Source: Dokdonella_A sp044227025
GTDB lineage: Bacteria; Pseudomonadota; Gammaproteobacteria; Xanthomonadales; Rhodanobacteraceae
Assembly: GCF_044227025.1 (NCBI RefSeq)
Contig: NZ_JBGAFX010000001.1
Coordinates: forward strand, 914,346-978,345
Direction: 5' to 3'
DNA length: 64,000 nt
The position numbers were made by a program, and so were the translations under genes. Numbering within the stretch: position 1 is the stretch's first letter; the number at the start of each line of letters is the position of its first letter. Shown here piece after piece: positions 32,701-40,986 of this stretch. A model generated the notes under the pieces. That model did no database searches. It saw only the letters and a list, made by a program, of their open reading frames with translations, and was not told the DNA's origin.

Positions 32701-33135
32701 TTAGTTCCAGGCGGGCTTGAGCACGACCAGCAGCACGATCGCGATCAGCAGCAGCGCCGGAATCTCGTTGAAGATGCGCAGCCAGCGGCTGGAGCGGCGG
32801 TTGGCGTCGCGCGCGAACTCGCGTGTCATGCGCGCGAGCAGGGTGTGGTAGACGACCAGCAGCGCGACGAGCGCGAGTTTCGCGTGCAGCCATCCCTGTT
32901 GCAGATAGGCGGTGCTCGCGTGCGCGAACGCGGCAAGCGTGAGCGCGCCGAACAGCAGCGCCAGCGCGCCGCCGATGTGGGTGATGCCGAGCAGGCGTCG
33001 CTGCATCACCTTCAGGCGTTCGCGCACGACTGCTTCCGTCGCCTCGGCGTGGTAGACGAACAGGCGCGGCAGGTAGAACAGGCCGGCGAACCAGGTCACG
33101 ACGAAGATGATGTGGAATGCCTTCAGCCAGAGCAT
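32701..33135 (-). CDS. hemJ: Protoporphyrinogen IX oxidase HemJ (CopD/UPF0093 family)
   Basis: A 144-residue integral membrane protein with four hydrophobic helices. The start MLWLKAFHIIFVVTWFAGLF and YLPRLFVYHAEA are characteristic of HemJ, as are WLHAKL and RIFNEIPALLL near the end. HemJ oxidises protoporphyrinogen IX to protoporphyrin IX in heme synthesis in bacteria lacking HemG/HemY. No other heme gene is adjacent. Divergent from the DUF6776 gene. Confidence 0.9.
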   Translation of the reverse strand: MLWLKAFHIIFVVTWFAGLFYLPRLFVYHAEATEAVVRERLKVMQRRLLGITHIGGALALLFGALTLAAFAHASTAYLQQGWLHAKLALVALLVVYHTLLARMTREFARDANRRSSRWLRIFNEIPALLLIAIVLLVVLKPAWN

Positions 33136-33268
33136 GCGGTGTGCCGGTTCGCTGCGAAGCCGCCATTATGCAGGGTGCAGGCAACGCGGGCGCGCTGTCC
33201 TTGACCGTCGCGCCGGACGCGTCTATAAGCCTGCACCTCGCATCCACCGGCGCGAACGACGCCCGCCC

Positions 33269-33988
33269 ATGTCCCCGCTTCCATCCCTCGTCATCCGCCG
33301 CCACGATCCGGCGCAGGAGCGGCGCGCGCGCCTGTTGCTTGGCGCGATCTGGCTCGGTTCGCTGTTGATCGTCGCCGGAGTGATGGCGATGTTCGGCAGC
33401 CATCCGCACGGTCCCGACCGCTCGGCCGAGCTGGCAGCGGCGGTGAAGGAGGGCGAGGCGCTGAAGACGCGCGTGGCGATGCTGACGCGTTCGGAACAAG
33501 TCGCCAAGGCGGCGCTCGCCGACGTGCAGCAGACCCTGCGCGACCGCGAGGAGGAAGTCGACGGCCTGCGCGCCGATCTCGCGTTCTACGGACGCCTGGT
33601 CGGAGGGGGCACGCGCGAGGGTCTTGCCGTGCATGCATTGCGGGTCGTGCCGGTGAAGGGCTCGCAGGCGTGGAATTTCACCGCGACCCTGACCCAGAAC
33701 TTCAAGCGCGGCGAGGAGATCAAGGGGCGCCTGGTCCTCGGCGTCGAGGGAATCACGGCCGGCAAGCTGGAGACCCTCGACTGGGCCTCGCTCAGCCAGG
33801 GCCAATCGAGCGGAATCGAGTACGGTTTCAAGTATTTCCAACAGGTCAGCGGTACCATCATGCTGCCCGCTGGGTTTGCGGCAAATCGCGTGATCGTCCG
33901 TGCTGAGGGCGAGGGCGGTCGCGTCGAGCAGGAGTTTTCCTGGAAGGATGCCATCAAGGGCGAGGAGAGCGAAAATGTTCCGCAGTGA
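33269..33988 (+). CDS. DUF6776-like membrane-anchored coiled-coil protein
   Basis: A 239-residue protein with one N-terminal membrane helix (LLLGAIWLGSLLIVAGVMAMF, residues about 23-43), a coiled-coil (about 52-98, ending LRDREEEVDGLRADLAFYGRLV), and a C-terminal beta domain with FTATLTQNFKRGEEIKGRL and GFKYFQQVSGTIMLP. I believe this matches the DUF6776 family found next to bactofilins. It would be tethered to the inner membrane with the beta domain in the periplasm. The bactofilin start codon lies 14 bp inside its end, implying coupled translation and possibly a joint role in envelope shape or localisation. Confidence 0.75.
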   Translation: MSPLPSLVIRRHDPAQERRARLLLGAIWLGSLLIVAGVMAMFGSHPHGPDRSAELAAAVKEGEALKTRVAMLTRSEQVAKAALADVQQTLRDREEEVDGLRADLAFYGRLVGGGTREGLAVHALRVVPVKGSQAWNFTATLTQNFKRGEEIKGRLVLGVEGITAGKLETLDWASLSQGQSSGIEYGFKYFQQVSGTIMLPAGFAANRVIVRAEGEGGRVEQEFSWKDAIKGEESENVPQ

Positions 33989-34409
33989 CAAACGCAACGA
34001 CCGGGCGGTCGCGGCGATCAGCACCTTGATCGCGGCCGGAACGACGATTCGCGGTGACGTCCATTTCACCGGCGGCCTCCATCTGGAAGGCGTGGTCGAA
34101 GGCTCTATCGCGGCCGAGGGCGCGGACGCGGTGCTGACCCTGAGTGAAAAAGGTCGGGTCGTGGGCGAGGTGCGCGTATCGAACGCGGTCGTCAACGGCA
34201 CCGTGAATGGCGACATTTTCGCGGCCGAGCGCCTCGAACTCGCCGGCAACGCGCGCGTCTCGGGCAACGTGCACTACAAGGTGCTGGAGATGGCCGCGGG
34301 CGCGCAGGTCAACGGCAAGATGCAGCACCAGGCCGATGCGCCGCGCCAGTTGCCATCGCCGACGATTGCCGACATCGACGCCGATGACGTCGAGGCCGCG
34401 CATGCGTGA
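33975..34409 (+). CDS. Bactofilin family protein
   Basis: A 144-residue polymer-forming cytoskeletal protein. The core (about residues 17-115) is a beta-helix of short repeats: TIRGDVHFTGGLHLEGVVEG, AVLTLSEKGRVVGEVR, VNGTVNGDIFAAERLELAGN, ARVSGNVHYKVLEMAAGAQVNGK (each quoted in part). A charged N-tail and an Ala/Asp C-tail flank it, as usual. It overlaps the DUF6776 gene by 14 bp and precedes erpA by 39 bp. Bactofilins organise cell-wall or polar structures at the membrane. Confidence 0.92.
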   Translation: MFRSDKRNDRAVAAISTLIAAGTTIRGDVHFTGGLHLEGVVEGSIAAEGADAVLTLSEKGRVVGEVRVSNAVVNGTVNGDIFAAERLELAGNARVSGNVHYKVLEMAAGAQVNGKMQHQADAPRQLPSPTIADIDADDVEAAHA

Positions 34410-34448
34410 GGGCTTGAAAGCGCGCCTTGCTGCACCGATCTGCCAAGC

Positions 34449-34817
34449 ATGAGCGCGACGCACACCCCGACCTACCTGGACGCCGACGCCGCGCCGCTGG
34501 TGTTCACCGGCGCCGCGGCAGGCAAGGTACGCGAATTGATCGCGGAAGAAGGCAATCCGGAGCTCAAGCTGCGTGTCTACATCAGCGGCGGCGGTTGTTC
34601 CGGTTTCCAGTACGGCTTCACGTTCGACGAAGCGCGCGCGGAGGATGACCTTGCGGTCGATCGCGACGGCGTGACGCTGCTGGTCGATCCGCTCAGCCTG
34701 CAATACCTCGCGGGCGCCGAGATCGACTATTCCGAATCGCTCACCGGCGCGCAGTTCGTGATCCGCAATCCGAACGCGAAGACGACCTGCGGGTGCGGCT
34801 CCTCGTTCACCGTCTGA
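34449..34817 (+). CDS. erpA: Iron-sulfur cluster insertion protein ErpA
   Basis: A 122-residue A-type carrier that delivers Fe-S clusters to apoproteins. The three cluster ligands are present: GGGCSGFQYGF and the C-terminal CGCGSSF. The family-specific stretch VDPLSLQYLAGAEIDYSESL is also seen in parts. It is separated by only 2 bp from the most likely nudC start, so the two are probably cotranscribed. Confidence 0.95.
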   Translation: MSATHTPTYLDADAAPLVFTGAAAGKVRELIAEEGNPELKLRVYISGGGCSGFQYGFTFDEARAEDDLAVDRDGVTLLVDPLSLQYLAGAEIDYSESLTGAQFVIRNPNAKTTCGCGSSFTV

Positions 34818-34819
34818 GC

Positions 34820-35794
34820 GTGGACCTGCGTTCGAACATCTTCGCCGGCCTCGAACTGGAGCGCAATGCCGAGTTGCGCGACGACGCCGAGTGGGCGAAC
34901 GCGCAACACACGGATCCGCGCGCGCGCTTCCTGCTGCTGGGTGCGGACGGAGCCGCTGGCCGGCGCGCGCTGTTCGACAAGGAACGCGGCACATTGCGCC
35001 TGCTCGATGTGGGCGAACGGCGCAGCCTCGCCGGCGAATCGAGCGTGATCTATCTGGGTGCCGACGCGGCGGGTCCGCTGTTCGCGTTGCCGATCGACGC
35101 CGACGGCGACGCGCGCGTCGCACGCGAACTGGCAGCCGACTACATCGACCTGCGCAGCGCCGGCACGCGCCTGTCCGCTTTCCAAAGCGGCCTGTTCGCC
35201 TACGCACGCGCGCTCGCGCATTGGCAGGCGCGCACGCGCTGGTGCAGCGCCTGTGGCGCGCCGCTCCAACTCGTCGCGCTTGGTCATCGCGGCAAGTGCA
35301 CCAATGCGCAGTGCGCGAGCGAACACTTCCCGCGCGTCGACCCGGCCATGATCGTCATCGTCAGCTGGCAGGATCGCTGCCTGCTCGGCCGCCAGGCGAG
35401 CTGGGGCGACAACCGCTGGTCGACCCTCGCCGGTTTCATCGAACCGGGGGAATCGCTCGAGGACGCGGTGCGCCGCGAGGTGTACGAGGAAGCCGGCGTA
35501 CGCGTCGGCGCCTGCGAGTACCATTCCTCGCAGCCGTGGCCGTTTCCGTCCGCGCTCATGCTCGGCTTCTGCGCCGAGGCGGTCGATGCGTCGATTCGCG
35601 TCGGCTGCGAACTCAGCGACGCCCGCTGGTTCAGCGCGGCGGAGATCATCGACGGCATCGCCTCCGGCGGCCTCGTGCTGCCGCCGAAGTTGTCGGTGTC
35701 GCACGAGCTCATCGCGCACTGGCTTCGCTCGCACGCCGGCGTCGAACTCGGCGCACTCGTCGCGACCGACGCTTGGGCAACGCCACGCGGCTGA
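34820..35794 (+). CDS. nudC: NAD+ diphosphatase / NAD-cap RNA hydrolase NudC
   Basis: Cleaves NADH and NAD-capped RNA. The zinc ribbon has WCSACG and CTNAQC, followed by RVDPAMIV. The Nudix box is GFIEPGESLEDAVRREVYEEAGV (seen as GFIEPGESLE, then RREVYEEAG). SQPWPFPSALM is the NudC-specific signature. The GTG at 34820 gives the short start before NIFAGLELER expected in this lineage; a GTG at 34793 would add nine residues and overlap erpA. Confidence 0.94.
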   Translation: MDLRSNIFAGLELERNAELRDDAEWANAQHTDPRARFLLLGADGAAGRRALFDKERGTLRLLDVGERRSLAGESSVIYLGADAAGPLFALPIDADGDARVARELAADYIDLRSAGTRLSAFQSGLFAYARALAHWQARTRWCSACGAPLQLVALGHRGKCTNAQCASEHFPRVDPAMIVIVSWQDRCLLGRQASWGDNRWSTLAGFIEPGESLEDAVRREVYEEAGVRVGACEYHSSQPWPFPSALMLGFCAEAVDASIRVGCELSDARWFSAAEIIDGIASGGLVLPPKLSVSHELIAHWLRSHAGVELGALVATDAWATPRG

Positions 35795-36054
35795 ACTCCG
35801 GCCGTTCGGGAGTTCGTCGGGACGCGGAGCATGCGGCTCGACGGGCAAGAGCGGCGCAGCCGCTACAGGTGCTGGGCGCGCGCCGGGCGTTGGTCGCGCG
35901 GGCAGCAGCTCCGGCACGAACACGTTCGCATTCGCCGCGATGCTCCCCGGTCCCGGCCCCGCTCGCCTGCGCGCACCTTTGATGCAGCACGCCGCCCGGG
36001 GCGCCGCGTCCGCTAGAATGCGCCGCAACGCCCAACGCAGCGCATGACGGTTCC

Positions 36055-36945
36055 ATGGCCCAGACCCTGCTCGCGATCCTGCTCGTCCTCGCCGTTGGCT
36101 TTGCGTTGCCCGATCTCTCGCGCTGGCGGGATTTTTACTGGTTGCAGGTATGGATCGCGCAATGGACCCGCGCGAGTGGTGATGCGGCGCGCCCGCGCTT
36201 CGCCGCCGCCCTGCTGCCCTTGCTGCTGGTCGTCGTGTGTTCTCTGATCCAGCTCGTGCTGAGCCATGTGCTGTTCGGCCTGCCTGCATTCGCGTTCGGC
36301 GTCGCGGTGCTGTTCTACTGCTGGGGACCGCGCGATCTCGATGCCGACATCGAGGCGGTGTTGAAGGCACCCGACAGCGATCGGCGCATCGCCGCCGCGC
36401 AGGCCCTGCGCGCCGACACCGCGGGCGCGCCACTCGCGTTCGAGTCGGGCGCGCTGGTCGAAGCGACGTTCGATGCGGCGCTGTCGCGCTGGTTCGGCGT
36501 GCTGTTCTGGTTCGTCGTGCTCGGTCCGGCTGGTGCGCTGGGTTATCGCGTGGTGCAGTTGATGGCGCGCAACTCGGTATTCAACAATGGAATCGACGCG
36601 ACCCAGCGCGACACGCTCGAACGCACCGCGCGCATCCTCGACTGGGCGCCGGCGCACCTCGTCACGCTGACACTCGCACTGGTCTCCGATTTTGACGCGG
36701 TGATCGCCTCCTGGCGCACCTATCATGCCGCGCACGGCAAGGGCTACTTCACGCTCGACCTTGGTTTTCTCGGCGCGGTCGCCAAGGCCGGCATTGACGC
36801 GGACGTCGAAGCCGGCGACGGCTACGCGACCGATGTCAGCAATCCACTGGTCGAACTCGCCGATGCGCAGCGCGCGCTGCGCCGCATCCTGGTCGGCTGG
36901 CTCGCCCTGATCGCACTCGTCGCGCTGGTGGTGCTGACGCGCTGA
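36055..36945 (+). CDS. ampE: AmpE-like inner-membrane protein
   Basis: A 296-residue protein with hydrophobic segments near residues 4-20, 50-90, 145-170 and 270-290. It carries the AmpE pattern: an N-terminal WLQVWIAQW, FYCWGPRDLDADIEAVL, and FGVLFWFVVLGPAGALGYRVV with NPLVELADAQRAL near the end. AmpE belongs to the CobD/CbiB-like family and is linked to AmpD and beta-lactamase induction in enterics; ampD is not adjacent here. TAGAAT 38 nt before the start may be a -10 box. Convergent with atoE. Confidence 0.88.
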   Translation: MAQTLLAILLVLAVGFALPDLSRWRDFYWLQVWIAQWTRASGDAARPRFAAALLPLLLVVVCSLIQLVLSHVLFGLPAFAFGVAVLFYCWGPRDLDADIEAVLKAPDSDRRIAAAQALRADTAGAPLAFESGALVEATFDAALSRWFGVLFWFVVLGPAGALGYRVVQLMARNSVFNNGIDATQRDTLERTARILDWAPAHLVTLTLALVSDFDAVIASWRTYHAAHGKGYFTLDLGFLGAVAKAGIDADVEAGDGYATDVSNPLVELADAQRALRRILVGWLALIALVALVVLTR

Positions 36946-36961
36946 CCCTCGATGCGAGCTT

Positions 36962-38383
36962 TCAGGGCATCACCGGCGGATGCCATTCGAGCGTGAGGCC
37001 GAGCGCCCACAGCAGGAACAGCACCAACGGCACGTGCACGACGAACTGCACGAAGGTGAAGCCGACGAGGTCGCGTGCCTTGAGGCCCAGAATGCCGAGC
37101 AGCGGCAGCATCCAGAACGGGTTGATCAGGTTCGGCAGTGCTTCCGCAGCGTTGTAGACCTGCACCGCCCAACCGAGGTGCGCATGCACGTCGTTCGCGG
37201 CCTGCATCACGTACGGCGCCTCGATGATCCACTTGCCGCCGCCGGAGGGCACGAAGAAGCCGAGTACCGCCGAGTACAGGCCGATCACCGGTGCGAACGT
37301 GTCCTTCGAGGCGAGCGCAACGAACATCGATGACAGGTGGTGCGTGAGCGTCTGTCCGTCGCCGCCCTTCGCGCCGGTGAGGATGCCGGCGAGGCCGCCG
37401 TAGAGCGGAAACTGGATCAGCACGCCGGTCGTTGCCGGCACAGCGCGCGCGACCGCGTCGAGGAACCGGCGCGGTCGCCAGTGGAGCACGAGCCCGGCGA
37501 CGAGGAACAGGAAGTTGTAGGTGTTGAGATTCGAGATCGCGCTCGCGAATCCCTTGCCGGCGAATTCGCGGCCGAGCCAGGCGATCCCGAGTGCGGCGAG
37601 CGCGAGGCTGACCAGCGGGCTGTATTCCAGCCATTCGCCGGGCCGGCGCGGTGTGCGGACATGGTCCGCAACGGCGGTTTCCGGCGCCACTCCGCAAGCG
37701 ACTGCATCGCGGACCGCTTCACCGCGCGGCGCGCTCCACCAAGCGATCGCCACCGAGACAAGGATCAGGACTGCGGTCAGCAGCATCGACTGCCACAGGA
37801 ATATCGTCTCGCTGAAGGGGATCACGCCGGTGATCGCCAGTACCGCCGGCGGCAGGCTCGCTGGATTGGCCTGCAATTGCGCCGCCGAGGAACTGAGTCC
37901 CATCGCCCAGCTCGCGCCGAGGCCGAGGTAGGCAGCCGCGCCGGCTGCGCGATAGTCGAGGCGCAGGTCCTGGCGGCGCGCGAGCGCGCGCACCAGCAGG
38001 CCGGCGAAGATCAGGCTGAAACCCCAGTTGAGCAACGATGACAACATGCTGACCAGCGCGACACCGGCGATCGCGCCGCGTCCGCTGCTGGGCACACGCG
38101 CGAGGCGATCGACGATGCGCGCGACCGGCGGCGAGGTTGCGACGACGTAGCCGCCGACGACCACGAACACCATCTGCATGGTGAACGGGATCAGGCTCCA
38201 GAAGCCGTCGCCGAACGCGCCGGCGGTGTCGAGCGCGCGCGCACCGGTGCCGAACGCGGCCAGCGCGACGAGCACGACGCCGAGCGCGGCGAATGCGAAC
38301 GCATCGGGAAACCAGCGTTCGGCCCATGCCGCCGATCGCAGCGCGAACCGCGCCACCCACGCATCGTGTGCGTTCCCGCTCAT
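36962..38383 (-). CDS. atoE: Short-chain fatty acid transporter, AtoE/TIGR00366 family
   Basis: A 473-residue permease with about twelve membrane segments. WGFSLIFAGLLVRALARR, GLGASWAMGLSSSAAQLQANP and GFFVPSGGGKWIIEAPYV are family-typical; the last is a strongly conserved substrate-region motif. It is expected to take up acetoacetate or short-chain fatty acids, but no ato catabolic genes are adjacent. The ATG at 38383 is chosen because GGAGG lies 5 nt upstream; a GTG at 38395 is less likely. Confidence 0.9.
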   Translation of the reverse strand: MSGNAHDAWVARFALRSAAWAERWFPDAFAFAALGVVLVALAAFGTGARALDTAGAFGDGFWSLIPFTMQMVFVVVGGYVVATSPPVARIVDRLARVPSSGRGAIAGVALVSMLSSLLNWGFSLIFAGLLVRALARRQDLRLDYRAAGAAAYLGLGASWAMGLSSSAAQLQANPASLPPAVLAITGVIPFSETIFLWQSMLLTAVLILVSVAIAWWSAPRGEAVRDAVACGVAPETAVADHVRTPRRPGEWLEYSPLVSLALAALGIAWLGREFAGKGFASAISNLNTYNFLFLVAGLVLHWRPRRFLDAVARAVPATTGVLIQFPLYGGLAGILTGAKGGDGQTLTHHLSSMFVALASKDTFAPVIGLYSAVLGFFVPSGGGKWIIEAPYVMQAANDVHAHLGWAVQVYNAAEALPNLINPFWMLPLLGILGLKARDLVGFTFVQFVVHVPLVLFLLWALGLTLEWHPPVMP

Positions 38384-38577
38384 CGCGACCTCCACGCCGG
38401 CAACGCGTCATTATGGACACGCCGAGCGCGCCATTCTCAACTCGTTCGCGTCGGTGCCCCTTCGACCCGCCCTCGGGGCCTGCGCTCAGGGCGAACGGGT
38501 TTTCTTTTCAGTGCGCGGGAAGGCCGTTTGCGTTGAGCGCAGCGGGCGCAAGCGAGCGGAGTCAAGACGCTTTCTGT

Positions 38578-39495
38578 TCAACCACGCTCGCGCGCAAGCG
38601 CAATCAGGGCGACGCCGCCGAGGATGACGGCCATTGCGACCAGGTCGAAGCCGTGCACCGCTTCGCCACCGAACAGCGCACCGACCAGCACCGCGACGGG
38701 CGGGTTCACATAGGCGTAGCTCGTCGCGAGCGCGGGGCGCACGGTGTTGAGCAGGTACAGGTAGGCGCTGAAGCCGACCAGTGAACCCGCAATCGCGAGA
38801 TAGACGACGGCGAGATTCGCGGCCAGCGGTGGTGACACCGGAAGGCGTTCGCCGATCAGCAAGGCGAACGCGAGCAGGACCGCGCCGCCGGTGAGCATCT
38901 GCGCCGCGGTGTTCATCGCCGCCGGGGGCATGTCGCGGCGCTTGCTCCATACCGAGCCGAATGCCCACGATCCGGCCGCGACGACCAGTGCCAGCGCGCC
39001 GATTGGCGAGCCGGCCATGCTGCCGCCGAGATTGAGCAGGATCACGCCGGCGAAACCGACGCCGAGGCCGAGCCATTCCATCCGCCGTGGCCAATGCCCG
39101 TACAAGCCGCCGAACACTGCGGCGAACAGCGGCATGCTCGCGACCGCGACGGCGGCGAGACCGGAGGCGACGCTCTGTTCGGCGAAACACACCAGGCCGT
39201 TGCCCAACCCGAGCAGCATGACGCCAGTCAGCGCGGAGTTGATCCATTGCTTGCGGGTCGGTGCGGCCATGCCGCGCCAGCGCAGGAACGCGTACAGCGC
39301 GCCGCCCGCGCACAGGAAGCGCACCGCCGCCATTAGGAACGGCGGCCAACTGGCGACCGCAATGCGGATCGCGAGATAGGTAGAGCCCCAGACGAAATAC
39401 AGCGAAATCAGGGCGATCGGCACCAGCAGGCGCGGCCCGAGCAAGGTCGGACTCGCGCCGCGCTCACGTGCGCCGCTGTGGGAAAGATCGTTCAT
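38578..39495 (-). CDS. EamA/DMT-family exporter (YedA-like)
   Basis: A 305-residue drug/metabolite transporter with ten membrane helices in two EamA halves. VPIALISLYFVWGSTYLAIR at the start is the YedA/RhtA-type signature, with YAYVNPPVAVLVGALFGGE in the second half. Such proteins export amino acids or related metabolites; the substrate is not predictable. It stands between atoE and a small membrane protein gene. Confidence 0.9.
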   Translation of the reverse strand: MNDLSHSGARERGASPTLLGPRLLVPIALISLYFVWGSTYLAIRIAVASWPPFLMAAVRFLCAGGALYAFLRWRGMAAPTRKQWINSALTGVMLLGLGNGLVCFAEQSVASGLAAVAVASMPLFAAVFGGLYGHWPRRMEWLGLGVGFAGVILLNLGGSMAGSPIGALALVVAAGSWAFGSVWSKRRDMPPAAMNTAAQMLTGGAVLLAFALLIGERLPVSPPLAANLAVVYLAIAGSLVGFSAYLYLLNTVRPALATSYAYVNPPVAVLVGALFGGEAVHGFDLVAMAVILGGVALIALARERG

Positions 39496-39593
39496 CGGTT
39501 CGGCGTCAGAGCGTTGGCGCTATCCTGAAGCGAGGATGGCCCCTGCGCGAGGACCGCCCCCGGGTCATTCGATGGAGCCACCGGCGCCGGGTT

Positions 39594-39881
39594 TCAGGAA
39601 TGGGTCGCGTGCCCGTGGGCATCGTGATCGACGACGCGGAACTCGCCCTCGATGACGCCCTGCGTGTCGCGCGTCGCGGTCGCGGCGTGTCCGGTCGTTG
39701 CTGCGCGCGGAGCACGCAGCGCGCGCATCAGCGCGAACACCATGCCGCCAAGCGCGAGCACGGCGATCGCGAACACCCCGATCGCGAGCAACACGACCAC
39801 CGCCATGACCGCGAGCACGAGCGCGGCCAACCGCGCGAGCGGATGGCGCGACTTCAGCCTGTAAAAGCCGGCGTGGAACAT
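39594..39881 (-). CDS. Small predicted membrane protein, unrecognised
   Basis: A 95-residue protein starting at ATG 39881 with GGAG about 10 nt upstream. It has an N-terminal basic region, two adjoining hydrophobic helices (about residues 17-50, including AALVLAVMAVVVLLAIGVF), and a soluble tail ending GVIEGEFRVVDHDAHGHA. The I-E-G-E-F/Y tail is common in small Lysobacterales membrane proteins. Divergent from the Rieske gene. Function unknown. Confidence 0.6.
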   Translation of the reverse strand: MFHAGFYRLKSRHPLARLAALVLAVMAVVVLLAIGVFAIAVLALGGMVFALMRALRAPRAATTGHAATATRDTQGVIEGEFRVVDHDAHGHATHS

Positions 39882-39970
39882 GACGCGAATCTCCGTGTGC
39901 CAGAATGCAGCGAGGATGCAGCGTTCCACCATAGGGGTGACGGCGCGCGCCCACAAGTGCTGGAAGTTGC

Positions 39971-40300
39971 ATGAACGAATCCGCGCCGCTGTGCCGGCTC
40001 GATGACATCGCCGATGGCGGCGCGATCGCCGTGCAGGTCGACAGCGCGACCGGCGGTTTCGAGCTGATCGTGTTGCGCCAAGGCGAACTGGTGTTCGCCT
40101 ACCACAACGAGTGCCCACACGCCGGGCGGCGCCTCGACTATGCGCCCGGGCAATTCCTCGTCAGCGACGGTCGTGTCGTCTGCGCCGCACACGGCGCGAC
40201 CTTCCGCGTCGACAACGGCGCCTGCCTCGGCGGACCGTGCAGCAATGGACTCGTGCCGATGCCCGTGCGCGTCGTCGATCGCGAGATCCGCCTGCGTTGA
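39971..40300 (+). CDS. Rieske [2Fe-2S] domain protein
   Basis: A 109-residue single-domain Rieske protein. The two ligand loops are ECPHAGRRLD and VCAAHGATF, giving C-x-H and C-x-x-H. It resembles NirD-like or naphthalene-dioxygenase-type ferredoxins, but no oxygenase or nitrite reductase partner is nearby. No signal peptide, so cytoplasmic. Confidence 0.9.
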   Translation: MNESAPLCRLDDIADGGAIAVQVDSATGGFELIVLRQGELVFAYHNECPHAGRRLDYAPGQFLVSDGRVVCAAHGATFRVDNGACLGGPCSNGLVPMPVRVVDREIRLR

Positions 40301-40498
40301 TGCGTGCGGCGGTGGTGTGGCCATGCGGAGCAGCGCTCCACGCGAAGGGGTTCACGTTCGCTCCCGGATCATGGTCCGGGGCAGGTTCCGAGCGCAGCGC
40401 CGCAGGCGCGGAGTCGAGGGGACATTCGATGCGTCGCGGGTGTTTCGACTTCGCGGAACAGCGCCCAACACGAATGGTACGGATGTGCCCGGGCTTCC

Positions 40499-40864
40499 CT
40501 AGTCGACTTGCGCGCGCACGTCCTGTTGTGCGACCTGGCCCGCGCCGCAGGCACAGTTCGCCGTCATGCCGAGGATCGAGCGCGTAGGGATGCGCGTGCC
40601 GGTGACCACCGTCGGCGCGCTCAACAGGTCGACGCGATAGCGCCCTATGTCGGATGGTACGACGGTGTCGAACGAGAACGCCGCGTGCCGGTCGGCCGCG
40701 CTGAACTGCGTCTGGCCGGTGTCGATGTCGAGCAGGCGCACGACCGCCGAACCGATTGGCCGGCCGCCTGCATCGTAGGCAGTGCCGGAGACGCGGCAGC
40801 CGTCGGCGGCGAGCGCGCCGGACGCGGATAGCGAAAGGACCAGGACGACGACGGTGCGGTTCAT
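40499..40864 (-). CDS. Secreted small protein with carboxypeptidase-regulatory-like fold
   Basis: A 121-residue protein starting at ATG 40864 behind a strong GAGGAGG. The signal peptide is VVVLVLSLSASGALAAD. The mature part begins CRVSGTAYDAGGRPIGSAVV, which looks like a CarboxypepD_reg or Ig-like beta-sandwich, and has two late cysteines (NCACG). Function unknown; it probably folds in the periplasm or outside. Confidence 0.7.
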   Translation of the reverse strand: MNRTVVVLVLSLSASGALAADGCRVSGTAYDAGGRPIGSAVVRLLDIDTGQTQFSAADRHAAFSFDTVVPSDIGRYRVDLLSAPTVVTGTRIPTRSILGMTANCACGAGQVAQQDVRAQVD

Positions 40865-40986
40865 GGCGTGCCTCCTCGGGATGGCAGCGTCCATGCGGTG
40901 CAGGTCCGAGCGTTCATGCTACACCCGCAAGCTGGGCGCGAATGCGCAAATCCTGCGCGATCGGTCGACCTCGGTGTGGGGCTCGC

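Noticed and set aside
36055..36945. Cobalamin biosynthesis CobD/CbiB
   Set aside because: Only superfamily resemblance; the length and the WGPRDLDADIEAVL region fit AmpE and no cobalamin genes are near.
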